A stretch of DNA of 64,000 nt from Kalaharituber pfeilii (lineage: Eukaryota > Ascomycota > Pezizomycetes > Pezizales > Pezizaceae), in contig WHUZ01000131.1 in assembly GCA_015179045.1 (NCBI GenBank), positions 1 to 64,000 of the forward strand. Reading direction: 5' to 3'. Under the pieces are notes generated by a model that was not told the origin of the DNA, did not search any database, and worked only from the letters and a program-made list of their open reading frames with translations. A program made the position numbers and the translations under genes. The first letter of the stretch is position 1. Every line of letters begins with the position of its first letter. Of this stretch, positions 20,268-31,524 are shown in pieces.

Positions 20268-21449
20268 CTAACCTCTCTTTCTCTTTCTTCCTCGTTGCCC
20301 TGATTCGGCTTGTTTTTCTTTATCAGGGTATCGTTCGCGGAATTCTTTAAGTGCGTCCACCGGTGATCCATCATCCATTAATAGTTCGCCTAGGCTTTCC
20401 CATGTTGCCTCCTCGGGCCCATAACCTTCCCACTGCACAAGGTACTCTAGTGTCTTCTTGGTACCGTTGTATCGTACGTCGGTGATGGAGGCTATGAAGT
20501 ATTCTTCCTCGCCTTCTTGCATTAGTGGGGATGGTTGGTCGGGTAGAGGGTTGAGAGCGGATGTTTTGAACGGTTCGAGCAGTGAAACGTGAAAGACAGG
20601 GTGTATCTTCAAGTTGTATGGTAACTTAAGCTTGAAGGAACGTTTGCCTATTGCTTTTTCGATAGTGAAGGGTCCGATCAACTTAGCGTCGAGTTTCTTG
20701 GAAGGTCTTTTTGTCGGAATGTTTTTGGCGTTAAGCATGACTTTGTCTCCTTCCTTGAAGTTTGGCTGTTGGGCGTGATGTTGGTCGTACCACTTAGCTG
20801 CTCGTTCGATTGATTTGTTCAGTTCCTTGCGAATCCGTTCCCATTCTCCTGTGAGTTCTCCCGAGGGTACGTTGAGGGCCTCTTCCTCATTGATGGTATC
20901 AACAAGGGGGTGAAAGCCGTAGTTGGCGAAGAAAGGTGAGGTCTTGGTGGAGCTATGTTGTGCGTTATTGTATGCGAACTCTGCGAGGGGTAAGAGTTGG
21001 TTCCAATTGTCCTGGTGGTAGGTGACGTAGTTGCGGAGGTAACCTTCGAGGGTTTGGTTGACTCTTTCGGTTTGTCCATCGGTTTCCGGGTGTGCAGTGG
21101 TACTCATGTTTAGGTTGACTTTGAGTTTCTTCATGAGTTCCTGCCAGAAGTTCGAAGTAAACTTCGGGTCTCGGTCCGATATAATAGACTTCGGTAAGCC
21201 GTGGAGTCGCCATATTTCTCGAAGGAAGGTAGTTGCTAATTGTTCTGCGGATTGTTCTGCTAGAGGGATGAAGTGAGCCATCTTAGTGAACCTATCCACT
21301 ACTACCCATATTTGTGTGAAGCCGTCTGAAGGAGGGAGTTCGGTAATGAAGTCCATGCTGATAGAGGACCATGGTTGGTATGGTATCTCATGAGGGTGAA
21401 GGAGGCCATATTTCTTGTGTCTTCGTGCCTTGTTCCTTTGGCATTCCAA
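20268..21449 (-). CDS. Gypsy-alpha copy 1 integrase and chromodomain
   Basis: Open frame of 393 codons starting at the second zinc cysteine region (MECQRNKARRHKKYG). The catalytic core shows SMDFITELPPSDGFTQIWVV (first D), IISDRDPKFTSNFW (second D) and HPETDGQTERVNQTLEGYLR (E). The GPF/Y module (KLIGPFTIEKAIG ... [13 protein letters not shown]) and a chromodomain (YLVQWEGYGPEEATWESL) follow, ending in a basic tail. The integrase N-terminus is lost: the stretch holding the zinc histidines (HPLAGHLGI in copy 2) is removed by a deletion near 21530, so this copy should be integration-defective. Confidence 0.9.
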   Translation of the reverse strand: MECQRNKARRHKKYGLLHPHEIPYQPWSSISMDFITELPPSDGFTQIWVVVDRFTKMAHFIPLAEQSAEQLATTFLREIWRLHGLPKSIISDRDPKFTSNFWQELMKKLKVNLNMSTTAHPETDGQTERVNQTLEGYLRNYVTYHQDNWNQLLPLAEFAYNNAQHSSTKTSPFFANYGFHPLVDTINEEEALNVPSGELTGEWERIRKELNKSIERAAKWYDQHHAQQPNFKEGDKVMLNAKNIPTKRPSKKLDAKLIGPFTIEKAIGKRSFKLKLPYNLKIHPVFHVSLLEPFKTSALNPLPDQPSPLMQEGEEEYFIASITDVRYNGTKKTLEYLVQWEGYGPEEATWESLGELLMDDGSPVDALKEFRERYPDKEKQAESGQRGRKRKRG

Positions 21450-21486
21450 GCATGCGCCGATGTATTCCGTGATATCGTTGTGAGCG

Positions 21487-22932
21487 TTAGGCCAATAGAA
21501 GTCCCTGCCGATAAGTTCTGTGGTTTTTTTCGATTAGCTTGCTCCTCCATTCGTCAGTTAATGCTACCACTTTCAGAGCTTTTATTGTTCTTGCAGTCAA
21601 AATTTCTTCCTCTTCCTGCCACGTTCCTTCTTCCCAGAACTTAGTTTCTTGCTGATCTCGCTGTCCACTCCCCTTCTTAAGGGCGTGGTCACCACGTCTG
21701 GATAAAGCATCTGCCTTGGCATTCGCTTTTCCTTTTCGGTAGATGATTGTATAGTCGAATGGGGCAAGTTTTTCTGCCCATCGTGCTTGACGGCGAGATA
21801 GCTTCTTAATGGTGTTGAAGATCCGGAGATTGTCGTGGTCGGTATAGACTTTGATGCTGTGCTTAGCACCTTCACAGTATTCTCTCCAGGTATCTGTCAT
21901 ACATTCCACCACAGCCAGCATCTCCTTGTCGAAGATGTCATAGTTAATTTCGGCTGGGGTGAACTTCCGGGAATGGAACGCAACTGGGTGTAGTTTGCCG
22001 TCTTCTTGCTTCTGACTTAGGATCCCTCCAAGTGCGAAGTCGCTTGCATCCGTTTCCAGAATGATTTCGTGTTCTGGGTGATAGTGTGCTAGAATCGGAG
22101 CAGTCGTGAAAGCTTCCTTAAGTTGTTGGAAAGCTTCCTCTTGCGGAGGTCCCCAGACTAGCTTTGCCTCTTTATTGAGTAGTCGAGTTAGAGGTAAGCA
22201 TATCTTACTGTAGTCCTTAATGAAGCGTCGGTAGAAGTTAGCAAATCCTAGGAAGGATTGTATATCTGTCTTCAAGTTGGAGTGTTCATTAGTACCAGGG
22301 GTCTTCCAATCAAGGATAGCCTGGATTTTATCGGTGGACATCGAGATTCCTTTCCCCGAGATGTGATAACCCAAAAATTCAACTTCCTCCACGCACCACT
22401 CGCATTTTTCCTCTTGTATAGCCAAACCATTTTCCTGTAGCCTGCGCAACACCTCTTCCAGGATTGTATTATGTTCTTCTAGGGTTTCGGCATATATTAT
22501 TAGGTCGTCGATGTATGCCAGTAAACCCTGATCGATCATGTCTTTGAAGATTTCATTCATGAACTCCTGGAAGGTTGCTGGTGCATTGCAGAGTCCGAAT
22601 GGCATAACTGTGTATTCGTAGTGGCCGTACCGAGTCCTAAAGGCTGTCTTCCACTCATCCCCTTTGGCAATTCGTACCAAGTTGTATCCGTTCTTTAAGT
22701 CAAGGGCGGTGAAGTATTTGCCCTTGCGGAGTCGGTCTCGGAGTTCTGCCATTAATGGGAGGGGGTAGCGGTTCTTGATAGTGATTCGGTTAAGGCCTCT
22801 ATAATCGACACACATGCGTAGTTTGCCATTCTTTTTTGGGACGAACAGGATAGGTGCACCTGCCGGGGATTGTGAGGGTCGGATCTTTCCTTCTTTTAAC
22901 ATCTGTTCGATATATTCTTTAAGGATTTCCAA
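21487..22932 (-). CDS. Gypsy-alpha copy 1 reverse transcriptase and RNase H
   Basis: 481-codon frame. RT blocks: [20 protein letters not shown], the [15 protein letters not shown] catalytic-D block, MPFGLCNAPATFQEFMN and YIDDLIIYA (catalytic DD). RNase H follows with ILETDASDFALGGILSQ, FDKEMLAVVE and YTDHDNLRIF, then QARWAEKLAPFDYTIIYRKG. It ends prematurely at the deletion joint LIEKNHRTYRQ. The ATG at 22932 is only where the frame opens: upstream protease coding (22940-23758) is in another frame after a one-base change near 22945-23030. Confidence 0.92.
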   Translation of the reverse strand: MEILKEYIEQMLKEGKIRPSQSPAGAPILFVPKKNGKLRMCVDYRGLNRITIKNRYPLPLMAELRDRLRKGKYFTALDLKNGYNLVRIAKGDEWKTAFRTRYGHYEYTVMPFGLCNAPATFQEFMNEIFKDMIDQGLLAYIDDLIIYAETLEEHNTILEEVLRRLQENGLAIQEEKCEWCVEEVEFLGYHISGKGISMSTDKIQAILDWKTPGTNEHSNLKTDIQSFLGFANFYRRFIKDYSKICLPLTRLLNKEAKLVWGPPQEEAFQQLKEAFTTAPILAHYHPEHEIILETDASDFALGGILSQKQEDGKLHPVAFHSRKFTPAEINYDIFDKEMLAVVECMTDTWREYCEGAKHSIKVYTDHDNLRIFNTIKKLSRRQARWAEKLAPFDYTIIYRKGKANAKADALSRRGDHALKKGSGQRDQQETKFWEEGTWQEEEEILTARTIKALKVVALTDEWRSKLIEKNHRTYRQGLLLA

Positions 22933-22939
22933 TTCCTTC

Positions 22940-23758
22940 TCACTTAATCGGTAAATAGGTCCCCATGGAGGTTGTTGTCCTTCTTGTAGAGGTATGCGAT
23001 GGTCGTATGATCGGTGCGGGGGTAGTTTTGCCTGCGGTCTCGGGGTCGAAAACCTTCGGGAATTTCTTCTTCCATGCTGCTAGGTCAAAGGTCACCTGCT
23101 TGCCAGCTTCCGTTTGGTAGATGCGCACTTGGGGTGTTTTTTGTCCCACGATACGCATATATCCACCAAAAAACACTTGCCCTGCTTGCCATTCTTCAGT
23201 CGTGTAAAGTTCCTCCGCTTCACAAAGTTCAAAGCGCCTAGCCTTGATGTGTTCCGAGCATTTGGCGTGATTTAGTTCAACATAGTCCAAGTCCCAATCA
23301 ATGTATGGCTGGTGACTAGCCATCCACGTCATTGACAAAAGTGCATCATAGTCCTTTCCTCCATCACCTATGTCGAAGTCGATGAGTTCTTTATGAACTT
23401 TACCGGTATCGTCGATAAGGGTCATTTGGAGCTTTGGGGTATACTCATGTCCCAGTGTTTGGTAAGGGCACACCTCCGGCTCCTCTGAACTTGATGGGAA
23501 TTTTCTTTTGATGCGTGGGATTGGTACTTTGTTGGAGAGCATTGACGTTTCTGCTCCTGGGTCGATACATACTCTAATCATTACTGATTTTGAGATACCG
23601 TTTTCCTTCCATTTTAGCTCGGCTTTGCGAATGATTGATTTCTTTGCTGGAGGTCCTTCGAGGATTGGAGGAGGAGTGAGGCCAACTGGAGGAGGAGGAG
23701 GGCAGACACTTCGTTGGCTAAGATCTGCCTTTCTAGTTTTCCGACTCGGATTCATCAA
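22940..23758 (-). CDS. Gypsy-alpha copy 1 protease region
   Basis: 272-codon frame with a proline-rich start (CPPPPPVGLTPPPILEGPP) and the aspartic protease active site CIDPGAETSMLSNKVPIPR; the usual D-S/T-G is D-P-G here and D-A-G in copy 2. The first ATG (23758) overlaps the end of gag by about 26 nt in the +1 frame. Copy 2 lacks that ATG (ACG in its place), so expression by +1 frameshifting from gag is more likely than independent initiation (inference). The frame ends at 22940 through an indel before RT. Confidence 0.82.
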   Translation of the reverse strand: MMNPSRKTRKADLSQRSVCPPPPPVGLTPPPILEGPPAKKSIIRKAELKWKENGISKSVMIRVCIDPGAETSMLSNKVPIPRIKRKFPSSSEEPEVCPYQTLGHEYTPKLQMTLIDDTGKVHKELIDFDIGDGGKDYDALLSMTWMASHQPYIDWDLDYVELNHAKCSEHIKARRFELCEAEELYTTEEWQAGQVFFGGYMRIVGQKTPQVRIYQTEAGKQVTFDLAAWKKKFPKVFDPETAGKTTPAPIIRPSHTSTRRTTTSMGTYLPIK

Positions 23759-25829
23759 GAGTGGTGATGCGTGACGCTAGGCTGCGAGCCTGTATCCCAG
23801 CCGAGTCTCCTTTGTTTTCTTGTTTAATTTTCCTTACCTCCTTTTTGTCCTCCTTCTTGTCGTCATCTCTCTTCCTCTTATTACCCGACTGATTAGTTGG
23901 CTGGGTCATCTTCCACTCCTTCACGATTTCCGTAGCCACGCATTTGCTGAAAGTGTGGCCTTTTCTTCATCAGCGAGAGCATTTCCCATCGGCCTTCCAT
24001 TTGGCGCTGAGTTCCTTGGAGGAGCCAGGGAGGTATGGGCTGGCTTAGAGGTCGTAGTTTCCACACTGTCCTTCTTCTTCTCTGAAGATTGTTTCCCCTT
24101 TGAATGGCCACTAGGTTTGTTACCACACTGTGACCCACAACTTGCGTTGTTCGCTCGTCCGCATGCCAACTGCTATTACGCATTTGCACCAGTCATCAAG
24201 CGATTCATTGGGTACTCCTGGCTGCATGAGGAAGAATTGGGCAATGTTTCTTTTCAACCCTTTGACCACCTTATCCTTGAACGTTTTTTTGTCGTAATTG
24301 GCTAGGTGGTTCATTTTCTTCATGGCATTGATATAGTCCATGATTTTGCCCTTCTGCGTATAGGTGTCGAGTTTATCTCACATTTGCTGCTCTTGCATGT
24401 GGATTCCCATTCCCTCTGCCAAATCGTCCATCCATTTCTCCAATGTGGTATCTCTCGAGCCCCGGACCCATGTACATATGTTTGTTTTGGCTATGCCATT
24501 CTGCTGCCTCCTTGGTTAGAGATCGGGATGCATACAGAATTTTGGTATCTTCTTCAGCAAAGGTTCGGCGGTGCTCTCGGAGGTATACTAAGTCCATTAC
24601 TTCGGACTTCCATACTTGTAGTCCGTCCAGGTTGCCATCCCAAGTTCTTAGAGTCGGAGGCGGGCGAATGGGATGTACTGGCCAGTGGGTTCGGGTTCAG
24701 GTGAATCCCATTGTCTGGTTTCGTGCCTGGCTTTCTTTCTTGGAGGAGGAGATGGTGCTGGTCGGATGGAGAGGACGGTGGTCACTGTTCGTAATGGAGA
24801 TGGTGATCTAGTTGGCGGTCGGAGGGCGGAAGTTTGACTTCAAGAGCTGTTATTTTGTCTTGCAGCTCTTTATTCTGGTTCTTGAGAGAGGTGATTTCTG
24901 CTTCTAATATTGTTACCTGTCCTTGACCAGCTCTAATAGCGTCTTCTTGGGATAGGATTTTTCCTTCTAGATCCTTCTGCTCGGCCTTCTGCTTGTCGAG
25001 GAGGATTCTGGCGTCCTGTAGTTGAGACTCCAAGGCGGCAACCATGGCTCTTTTCTCGTCTAAGGCCTTGATAATAGTAGCATTGGCATCCTTGGTGTAC
25101 TGCTGCTCTAGGTTCCGTATCTTTTCCATGGTATCTGCCTCCCACTTGAGTTTGGCAGTCTCCATTTCGAGTCAGTACTTCTCGGCGCGGCTAAGACTAT
25201 TGCTTCGTGATCGGCTTTTTCCTTCCCTAGCTGTTCCTGAAGCTTGGTTTCCCAAGCTTGGGCTTCGGCTTGGATTTGTGCTTCATAACGTTGCTTGTAC
25301 TTGTTAGCATCATGCTTGAGCTGCTGTTGGAGATTGATGAATTCCTGTTTTAGGAATTCGGCTTCTAATTCTTCTTTTCGGTCAACGTCCATTGCTACCA
25401 GTAGTTCTGTCGGTAGTGGGCAGCTTATCTCGCTTCGGGTTTTTTCGAGCTCATCTGCTATATCTTCTTTAAGCTGTGAAACTAAATTCACACCCATGAG
25501 GAGAATTGTGCTATTAGTGAGCTGACATGTCCCGGATTCACTGCCTCTAAGATAGGAATCAGAAGGGTAAGCTTCTCTTGTCTCTGTAGGATCAATTGAT
25601 CCACACGGCTTTGGTGGATCTGAATCCAATTTAGTTCTTGAGTGTCCTCAATGCGCAATTGCTGGGACTGAGACTTTGTTCGAGGCCGGAGTCCTGGTCT
25701 TGGAGTGGTGGTGAGGGCCGATTGTGCTGCTTCTGCACTGGAATCCGAATCCACTTCATCTTTAGATCTCCAATAGACTAGTTCGTTCCCAGCAGTCAAT
25801 AGCTTGGGAATCACAGGAAGTTGTAGGAC
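23733..25829 (-). pseudogene. Gypsy-alpha copy 1 gag, heavily broken
   Basis: Aligned by eye with copy 2, the start codon is ATA instead of ATG (near 25829), and frame changes or stops follow near 25500, 25160, 24600, 24340 and 23940. Recognisable parts are a coiled-coil-rich segment (KWEADTMEKIRNLEQQYTKD, LEAEITSLKNQNKELQDKI), the capsid-like segment (MDYINAMKKMNHLANYDKKT, LKRNIAQFFLMQPGVP) and the site of the CCHC knuckle. In the knuckle two consecutive codons have become TGA TGA, destroying C-S-R-C-G. Gag would form the virus-like particle. Confidence 0.82.
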
Positions 25830-25882
25830 GCTATTGTTAGTTATTTGTGAGGTTGTGGCGAAACGAGACCCAACAAATATAG

Positions 25883-26519
25883 TGTTACAGGGTACGTTGG
25901 GGTAAGCCGTTTACTAAATAACTAAGTGCAACGTGAAATATAATTAAATATAAGTCACGGAAAATAAAGTAGTTAAGGTAGTAAGAAAGCTTTATATTTG
26001 TTAGGGTTGAGTTCCGGGTCCTTGCTCTTCTAACTCCGGTGGGTCAGGCTTCTATTTATACAAAATGTAGTTCTTCAAAGCTGTTAACAAATTCAGCTTG
26101 AACGGATTCTGGGGATCAAGCCAGACCCTGAAAAAAGCCAAGTGACAGCCTTTCTTTTTGACCAACCCTTACAATAAATTCTAGAACAACAAATACGAGA
26201 ACTTGAAACCTCTAATGCAAGCCTCTATCTAAAAATACCATCATAACTCCGATCCCTATGCAAAGATCGATGATATAAGAAAATAAGAAAAGGTTATCGT
26301 ACAACGAATAGTACAACAGAAGCTGCCGGAAGAGTTAGTAACCAAGATTGCTAATCTTAGTAGTTACTTACTTCTTAACCGAAGAAGTTCCACTACCACA
26401 GACCTGACTAGTATCGGGTTAGCTAAACTTCCGACTGGTAGGCTTTATAGTTGGTAGTACCTTTTGACGACACTTAAACAAGACAGTATTATAGCATGAG
26501 AACGATTATGCCTGTAACA
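25883..26519 (-). mobile_element. Gypsy-alpha copy 1, 5' LTR
   Basis: 637 bp, TGTTACAGGGTACG to GCCTGTAACA. The adjoining internal sequence on the sense strand contains TTGGGTCTCGTTTCGCC about 8 nt from the LTR edge, a possible primer-binding site; the tRNA was not identified. Confidence 0.92.
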
Positions 26520-28121
26520 CTCTCAACTCTTTGTCTTCTTCTATTTGGACCGGCTTCTTCATCACTTATCTCTTCCACTCTTGGTTGTTTATCTACCATG
26601 GCTAACAGCTGTGCTTTCTCTTCAAATGTCAGTCTATCGATCATACTTACCAATTTTCCTCTATTATCCATTATTTCTATCATATTTGCCTCCATTCTTC
26701 CACTTCCTTCTTCTAGCTCCTTTGAGTCATGGTAATAGCTAACTGCTGCTGCTGCAGCTATTGGTACTGAAGGAGGTTGTACACCACTCATAGGTAATCC
26801 TCCCATTTGCCTACTATTGGCTACAAATTGTCCTCCTATCTGTCCCATCCTCTCTCATTTAAGTTCTGCATTTCTAGAGATAATATTTCGCAACTTAGCT
26901 TGTTCTTCTTTAGGTAAGGGGTTACCATTGCATGAGTAAGATAAGTTCCCCTTTCCTCCACATCGAGTACAAGTTTTATTTTCATCTCTATTCTGTTGCC
27001 ATCCTTGGAGCCCAACTGGTCCCATCTGTCTACCTCTATAGTTTCCTCCATTCTTTAATTCTTGTACAGTTTCCATCATTATTGATGCTATTCTTTCCAT
27101 TCACTCCTGTGATTTTATAAGCTCCTTCAAGTTGTATGAGTCCATACCATCTGTCTCACTTCCCAGCTGACTATCCTTTTCTTGAGATGGTGTCTTTATC
27201 ATGTCTTGTCCTCTTCTACCTTTAATACTTTTCTGAAAAGTACTAATAGCTTCCTCTAAGGTACAGTCATCTTCCAACGTAGAGCTAACAGCTATTCGTA
27301 CCATACTATTAGCAATACCTGCTAAAAAATTAGTTCTTAGAGTCTCATCATGTTGATTTCCTAGGATAGTATTTAGTTCATATATCTTTTCAATATACTC
27401 TTCATTAGAAAGGTGTCCTTGGTTTAGGTGCTACATTTCATTCTATGCCTTAGTGAGTTCATTAGATGCCTTTGTTCTTCTCACTGGAAATCGACGTTTT
27501 ATTGATGCAAGAGCAGCTTCTACTGTATTCCTTACTGTAGTAGGAAGTTCAGTCCACCACTACTTAGCCTTCCTTTCAAGTAGGTTTTTTTAATATAGTC
27601 AGCTTTGTTCTTTACAAATAAGCAGTATTACCTTCCATTCCTATACTTCCTTCCATGAGTGAAAAATATGCTTCTACCGACTCAACAAAGTCAGTAACTG
27701 ATTCACCTGAGTTTCCACCAAACTTCTTTGGTTTAGCTAACTCTGGCATATATCCCATATTACTAGTACTTGGAGAATCATTTTGACGAATCATATTGGT
27801 AGGATTAGATGTAGATCCTCTCTCCATCAGTTCAGGTTTCATGTGAGAGATATTAGTTGAATTAGTAGTTTTATCTTGACTTTGTTGAATTTGGGAACTA
27901 TAATTATTTTGACTACTATTAGCTTCACTCTGTAGCTGGGATGGATTACCAGTGATCCTATAGTCTTTCCACTCTAGAGGTTGCTTAGTCTTATATTCTC
28001 GTTCCAATATCTTATCTCTCCTTTGAACTGCCTGTTCAAAATAGTTTGAGAGCTTCACGCTGCCTTGGACTTTCCAGAGTTGCAGTTTCAGAGTAATCAG
28101 ATTAGGGATCAAAAGGCTCAA
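26520..28121 (-). pseudogene. Gag relic of a different LTR retrotransposon
   Basis: Minus-strand fragments in changing frames spell a retrotransposon gag: QAVQRRDKILEREYKTKQPL, PKKFGGNSGESVTDFVESVE followed by AYFSLMEGSIGMEG (capsid start), TLEEAISTFQKSIKGRRGQD, then a degenerate zinc knuckle CTRCGGKGNLSYSCNG in which the histidine position is N. The C-terminal piece SMIDRLTFEEKAQLLAMVDK runs up to the gypsy-alpha LTR. Frames break near 27610, 27300, 27100 and 26850. It is unrelated to gypsy-alpha gag. It has no pol partner here, apparently because the gypsy-alpha junction truncated it. Confidence 0.7.
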
Positions 28122-28456
28122 CCGAAACGAAATCGAAACCGAACGTATTCGATGCTGTTATCCTACCCTGTTTCTTGTCTTGAAGAAGCCTTCCTAGGAC
28201 TGCCAAATCTGTGGAAGGGTTTTCTTCGTTAACAAGAAATTTTGTATTATTCAGTGTAGGTTGGTTTTCTCAGAATCTCTCGTGCGTCCCCCCTCTCATA
28301 CATTCATGACCTACCCCCCAATTCCCGGTTTCGGCAATCAGCCTACTTTCGGTAACATGCTTGTATGCACTGCCACAGTGTGGCTGCCTTAGAAACCTGC
28401 CAAGCTGTCGAGTATTACTATATTAAAAACATTGCTGGCATTGAAAAGGTTTTCTC
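28122..28456. other. No recognisable gene
   Basis: Possible leader or LTR edge of the gag relic. Nothing further identified. Confidence 0.3.
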
Positions 28457-28979
28457 GACTGAAATTTGGTATGGGCGACCCTCTAACTCCTCACTCTGTA
28501 GAATCAGCTCCGAATTTAGCAATTTATACAAGACCCAACGAGGGCCCAAGCGACCTTACCAGCACTCAATTCAGTAACCCAAGGGAGAGCCCAGTACGTA
28601 TCTGGCTCCTCCCCTTTTCAACACCATAAACTTAATCTCAATTCCATAATGTACTAACCATAGCAGTTTAGACATGCTGCGATATTGCCAAATTGAGTTA
28701 ATTGACTATCTTTATGCCATTGGGCATATTGGGCGCACGTATGAGACTTGGAATTGTAGAATACATGTAGTATGTTGAGCATGTTAAGCATATTGAGCAC
28801 ATTAAGCATTTGAGCACGTTGCGTGCGCTTATGAGATGTAGATACATTGAGCATATTAAGCATAGTGAGTGTGCGCACATGAGATGTAGAACACATTGGG
28901 CACATTAAGAATGTCGAGTATGTTGAGCATGTACATGAAATGTAAAACATATTGGGCACATTGCTCATATTGAGCACGT

Positions 28980-29240
28980 TGAGCACGTTCCAATGCCGGT
29001 GGCAGGATTATTTGCGTTGTAGGTACAATGGAGGACATTTTGAGCACATTGAGCAATGAGCATGTCACAATATCAGTGGCAGGATTACTTGCATTATGGA
29101 CAAATGGAGGACATTTTGAGCACATTAAGTACGTTGCGGCGCCAGCAGCAGGATTACTTGCGTTGTGGGGGCAATGGGGACATTTTGAGCGCGTTGAGCA
29201 TGTCGCGACGCGGGCAGCAGGATTACTTGCCTTATGGGCG
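28980..29240 (+). repeat. ~67-bp tandem repeat (4 units)
   Basis: Units centre on GGCAGGATTACTTGCGTTGT and GGGGACATTTTGAGCACGTT. The counterpart is at 43700-43950. Confidence 0.8.
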
Positions 29241-29386
29241 CTAAGGGCGTAAACTACCTTTTGTGATACGATAGGCGTGCCAAGCCAGAGAGTCAGGAAG
29301 CCAGAAATGCATCGTGTATCATGACACTTGCTGCCTCGTCATGACGCTGCTGATGCAACCTCTTTTTTGCTGATAAAGTAGCACTT

Positions 29387-29433
29387 ATGCCAAGAAACCA
29401 TGGAGCAACTATAGCTCCATGGTTTCTTGGCAT
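29387..29433. repeat. Perfect 20-bp hairpin, copy 1
   Basis: ATGCCAAGAAACCATGGAGC at 29387-29406, a 7-nt loop, and its exact reverse complement at 29414-29433. Also found at 44094-44140 and 36891-36937. Confidence 0.93.
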
Positions 29434-29764
29434 GATAAGATTCATGTCTAGTATGGGAAGTACCGCAATGGCGGCACACTTTTGCAGTGTAATAACAGTG
29501 CCCCAGCGCCCCAGCGCCCTCGTGCTCATGGCACGGAGGGTGCAAACTCCCTTTTTTCCTGATGTTTCTACATTTGTGAGGAGCCAATTTTCGACATATT
29601 GAATACATACAAAGTGGTCTATTCTATACATGTGCTACGAAGGCATTTTTGATACCCTTACCTATAATACAAGGGTCGCAATGTGATTTCTACCTAGCTA
29701 AAGAACTGGCTTACCGTACCTGTATGATGTCAGGTAAGAAGCCGGCCCCAGTTTGCCAAGGGTA

Positions 29765-30490
29765 AGTAAAATAGCATGGGTGGCAAATATGTCGCAAATG
29801 CCCTCGTCGCGCATGTTAAAAACAGAGATGGTAAATATGTCACAAATGCCCTCATCATAGACCATTTTGGAAAATAAACCATTTTGTGCATAGTAAATAC
29901 GTTGGAAATACCCTCACCGTACATGTGGAAAGTAGACCGTTTTGCATATAGTAAGTACGTCTGAAATGCCCTCGCTGTGTATGTGGAAAACAGACCATTT
30001 TGCATATAGTAAATACATTAGAAATGCCTTCGCCGCGCTTGTGGAAAGTAGACCGTTTTGCACATAGTAAATACGTCGGAAATGCCCTCGCCGTGCATGT
30101 GGAAAGTAGACCATTTTGCACATAGTAAATACGTTGGAAATGCCCTCACCGTGCATGTGGAAAACAGACCGTTTTGCATATAGTTGGAAATGCCCTTGCT
30201 GCGCTTGGGGAAAATAGTCTGTTTTGTACATAGTAAATACGTTGGAAATGCCTTCGCCGCGCATGTAGAAAACAGACTGTTGGAAATGCTCTCGCCGCAC
30301 ATGTGGAAAACAGACTGTTTTGCACATAGTAAATATGTTGGAAATGACCTTGCCGCGCATGTAGAAAAGAGACCATCTTACGCATAGTAAATACATCGAA
30401 AATGTCCTTGTCGCACATGTAGAAAATAGGTCATTTTGCACACATTAAATAGGCTCCTCGCACATATATAAAATAAACCATTTTGCATAT
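29765..30490. repeat. 58-bp minisatellite, duplication copy 1
   Basis: About 12 units with core GTAAATACGTTGGAAATGCC then CTCGCCGCGCATGTGGAAAA and a CAGACCGTTTTGCACATA spacer. Because 58 is 1 mod 3 and the unit lacks stops on the minus strand, long overlapping minus-strand frames arise in all phases; I do not regard these as genes. Diverged relatives are at 30700-30950 and 42410-42900. Confidence 0.88.
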
Positions 30491-31131
30491 GGTAAATGTA
30501 ACAGATGATAGTAAACGTAGAGAGTTACCATCCGCCAGGCCAAAAAGACACTTAACCAGTGATACTCGCTAGTCCTCTGCGTGGCTTATATAGCACATTT
30601 TATAACTGCGATACCAGCGCCCGGCAGTCGTATATCACCTACATCGTATACGCATATACTATACGCACATCCACCGACCGCCTGCCCTACAGTTGCAGTA
30701 AATCCGTAACAGCAAATACATTACAAAAGCTCTCATAACGCATGTTGAAAATAGACTATTTTATGCATGTTAAATAGTCTCATCCCACATGGAGAAAATG
30801 GGTCATTTTCCAAATGTTAACTACACTACACATAGGCTCTTTGCAGATGTGGAAAATAGGTTCTTTTTAGCATGTTGAATTTATTGGAAATGACCACTTC
30901 ACATATGAGAAAATGGGTCATTTTCGGCACGTTAAATGTGTTGAAAATGTGTATTGCTAATTGGGATTATTACTTAACAAGGTAGTTAGAGTAGTTGTAG
31001 TTGCCGGAGGTTTGTGATGAGAAGTACAGTAGTGTATAATGTTAGGGTAAAAATTTGTATGGGCTGTCGACGAAAAGTCCCCTAAATTGGGATAGGTTAT
31101 TGACGAAAAGTCATATCTTTTTGGCATAGAC

Positions 31132-31520
31132 TATTCTGAAAACTACTGAATCTATTTTCTATGGAGTTTTTTGGCCGTTGCTGCCAAGCTGTACCATGGC
31201 AAGGATATGACAGGGATAGCCTACTAGTATGAAAATTTACTCAAAAGTCGCTATCTTTAACTGTAAATACAGTAAGATTTAGAGTATGAAATGTATTATT
31301 TTTTTTACATGGAAATATAGAGCAGACGTAGGGCTTTCATTTGAGGCCGGTTTGAACATAATCGGAGCAAAATTGCTTGTTGGGGCGGGGATACGAAGTT
31401 GTATGTCTTACCGGGCTGTGAAAAAGCCCAACTTTCGCTGCCTAACCCTACCCTTTGGCTATGTAGAAGCGCGTGGGGTGGAGTGCTTTTAGGGGAGGCT
31501 GTAGGGGTGACTCTTCAGGT
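31132..31520. other. No recognisable gene
   Basis: Continues past the shared duplication. No domain or repeat identified. Confidence 0.35.
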
Positions 31521-31524
31521 GTTA

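Larger units (their letters stand above)
19218..26519 (-). mobile_element. Ty3/gypsy chromovirus, family alpha, copy 1
   Basis: Complete-looking element of 7302 bp on the minus strand: LTR, gag, protease, RT, RNase H, integrase, chromodomain, LTR. LTRs are 638 and 637 bp and differ at only a handful of positions seen by eye. Internally it is damaged by several frameshifts and a ~195-bp deletion in the integrase zinc finger. No target duplication: GCATA precedes and CTCTC follows. Copy 2 is at 45839-53344. Confidence 0.95.
28457..31131 (+). repeat. Segmental duplication, copy 1 (~2.67 kb)
   Basis: Collinear with 43171-45838. Both start at GACTGAAATTTGGTATGGGC and contain, in order, a spaced GTTGAGCAC..-type repeat, four ~67-bp units, a perfect hairpin, a 58-bp minisatellite and a tail that reads GTATGGGCTGTCGACGAAAA. 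Copy 1 carries more A/T at sites that are G/C in copy 2. The right end of copy 2 is cut by gypsy-alpha, so the true right boundary is unknown. Confidence 0.93.

Noticed and set aside
31430..31465. Telomere-like CCTAACCCTACCC
   Set aside because: A single degenerate occurrence, not a tandem (CCCTAA)n tract.
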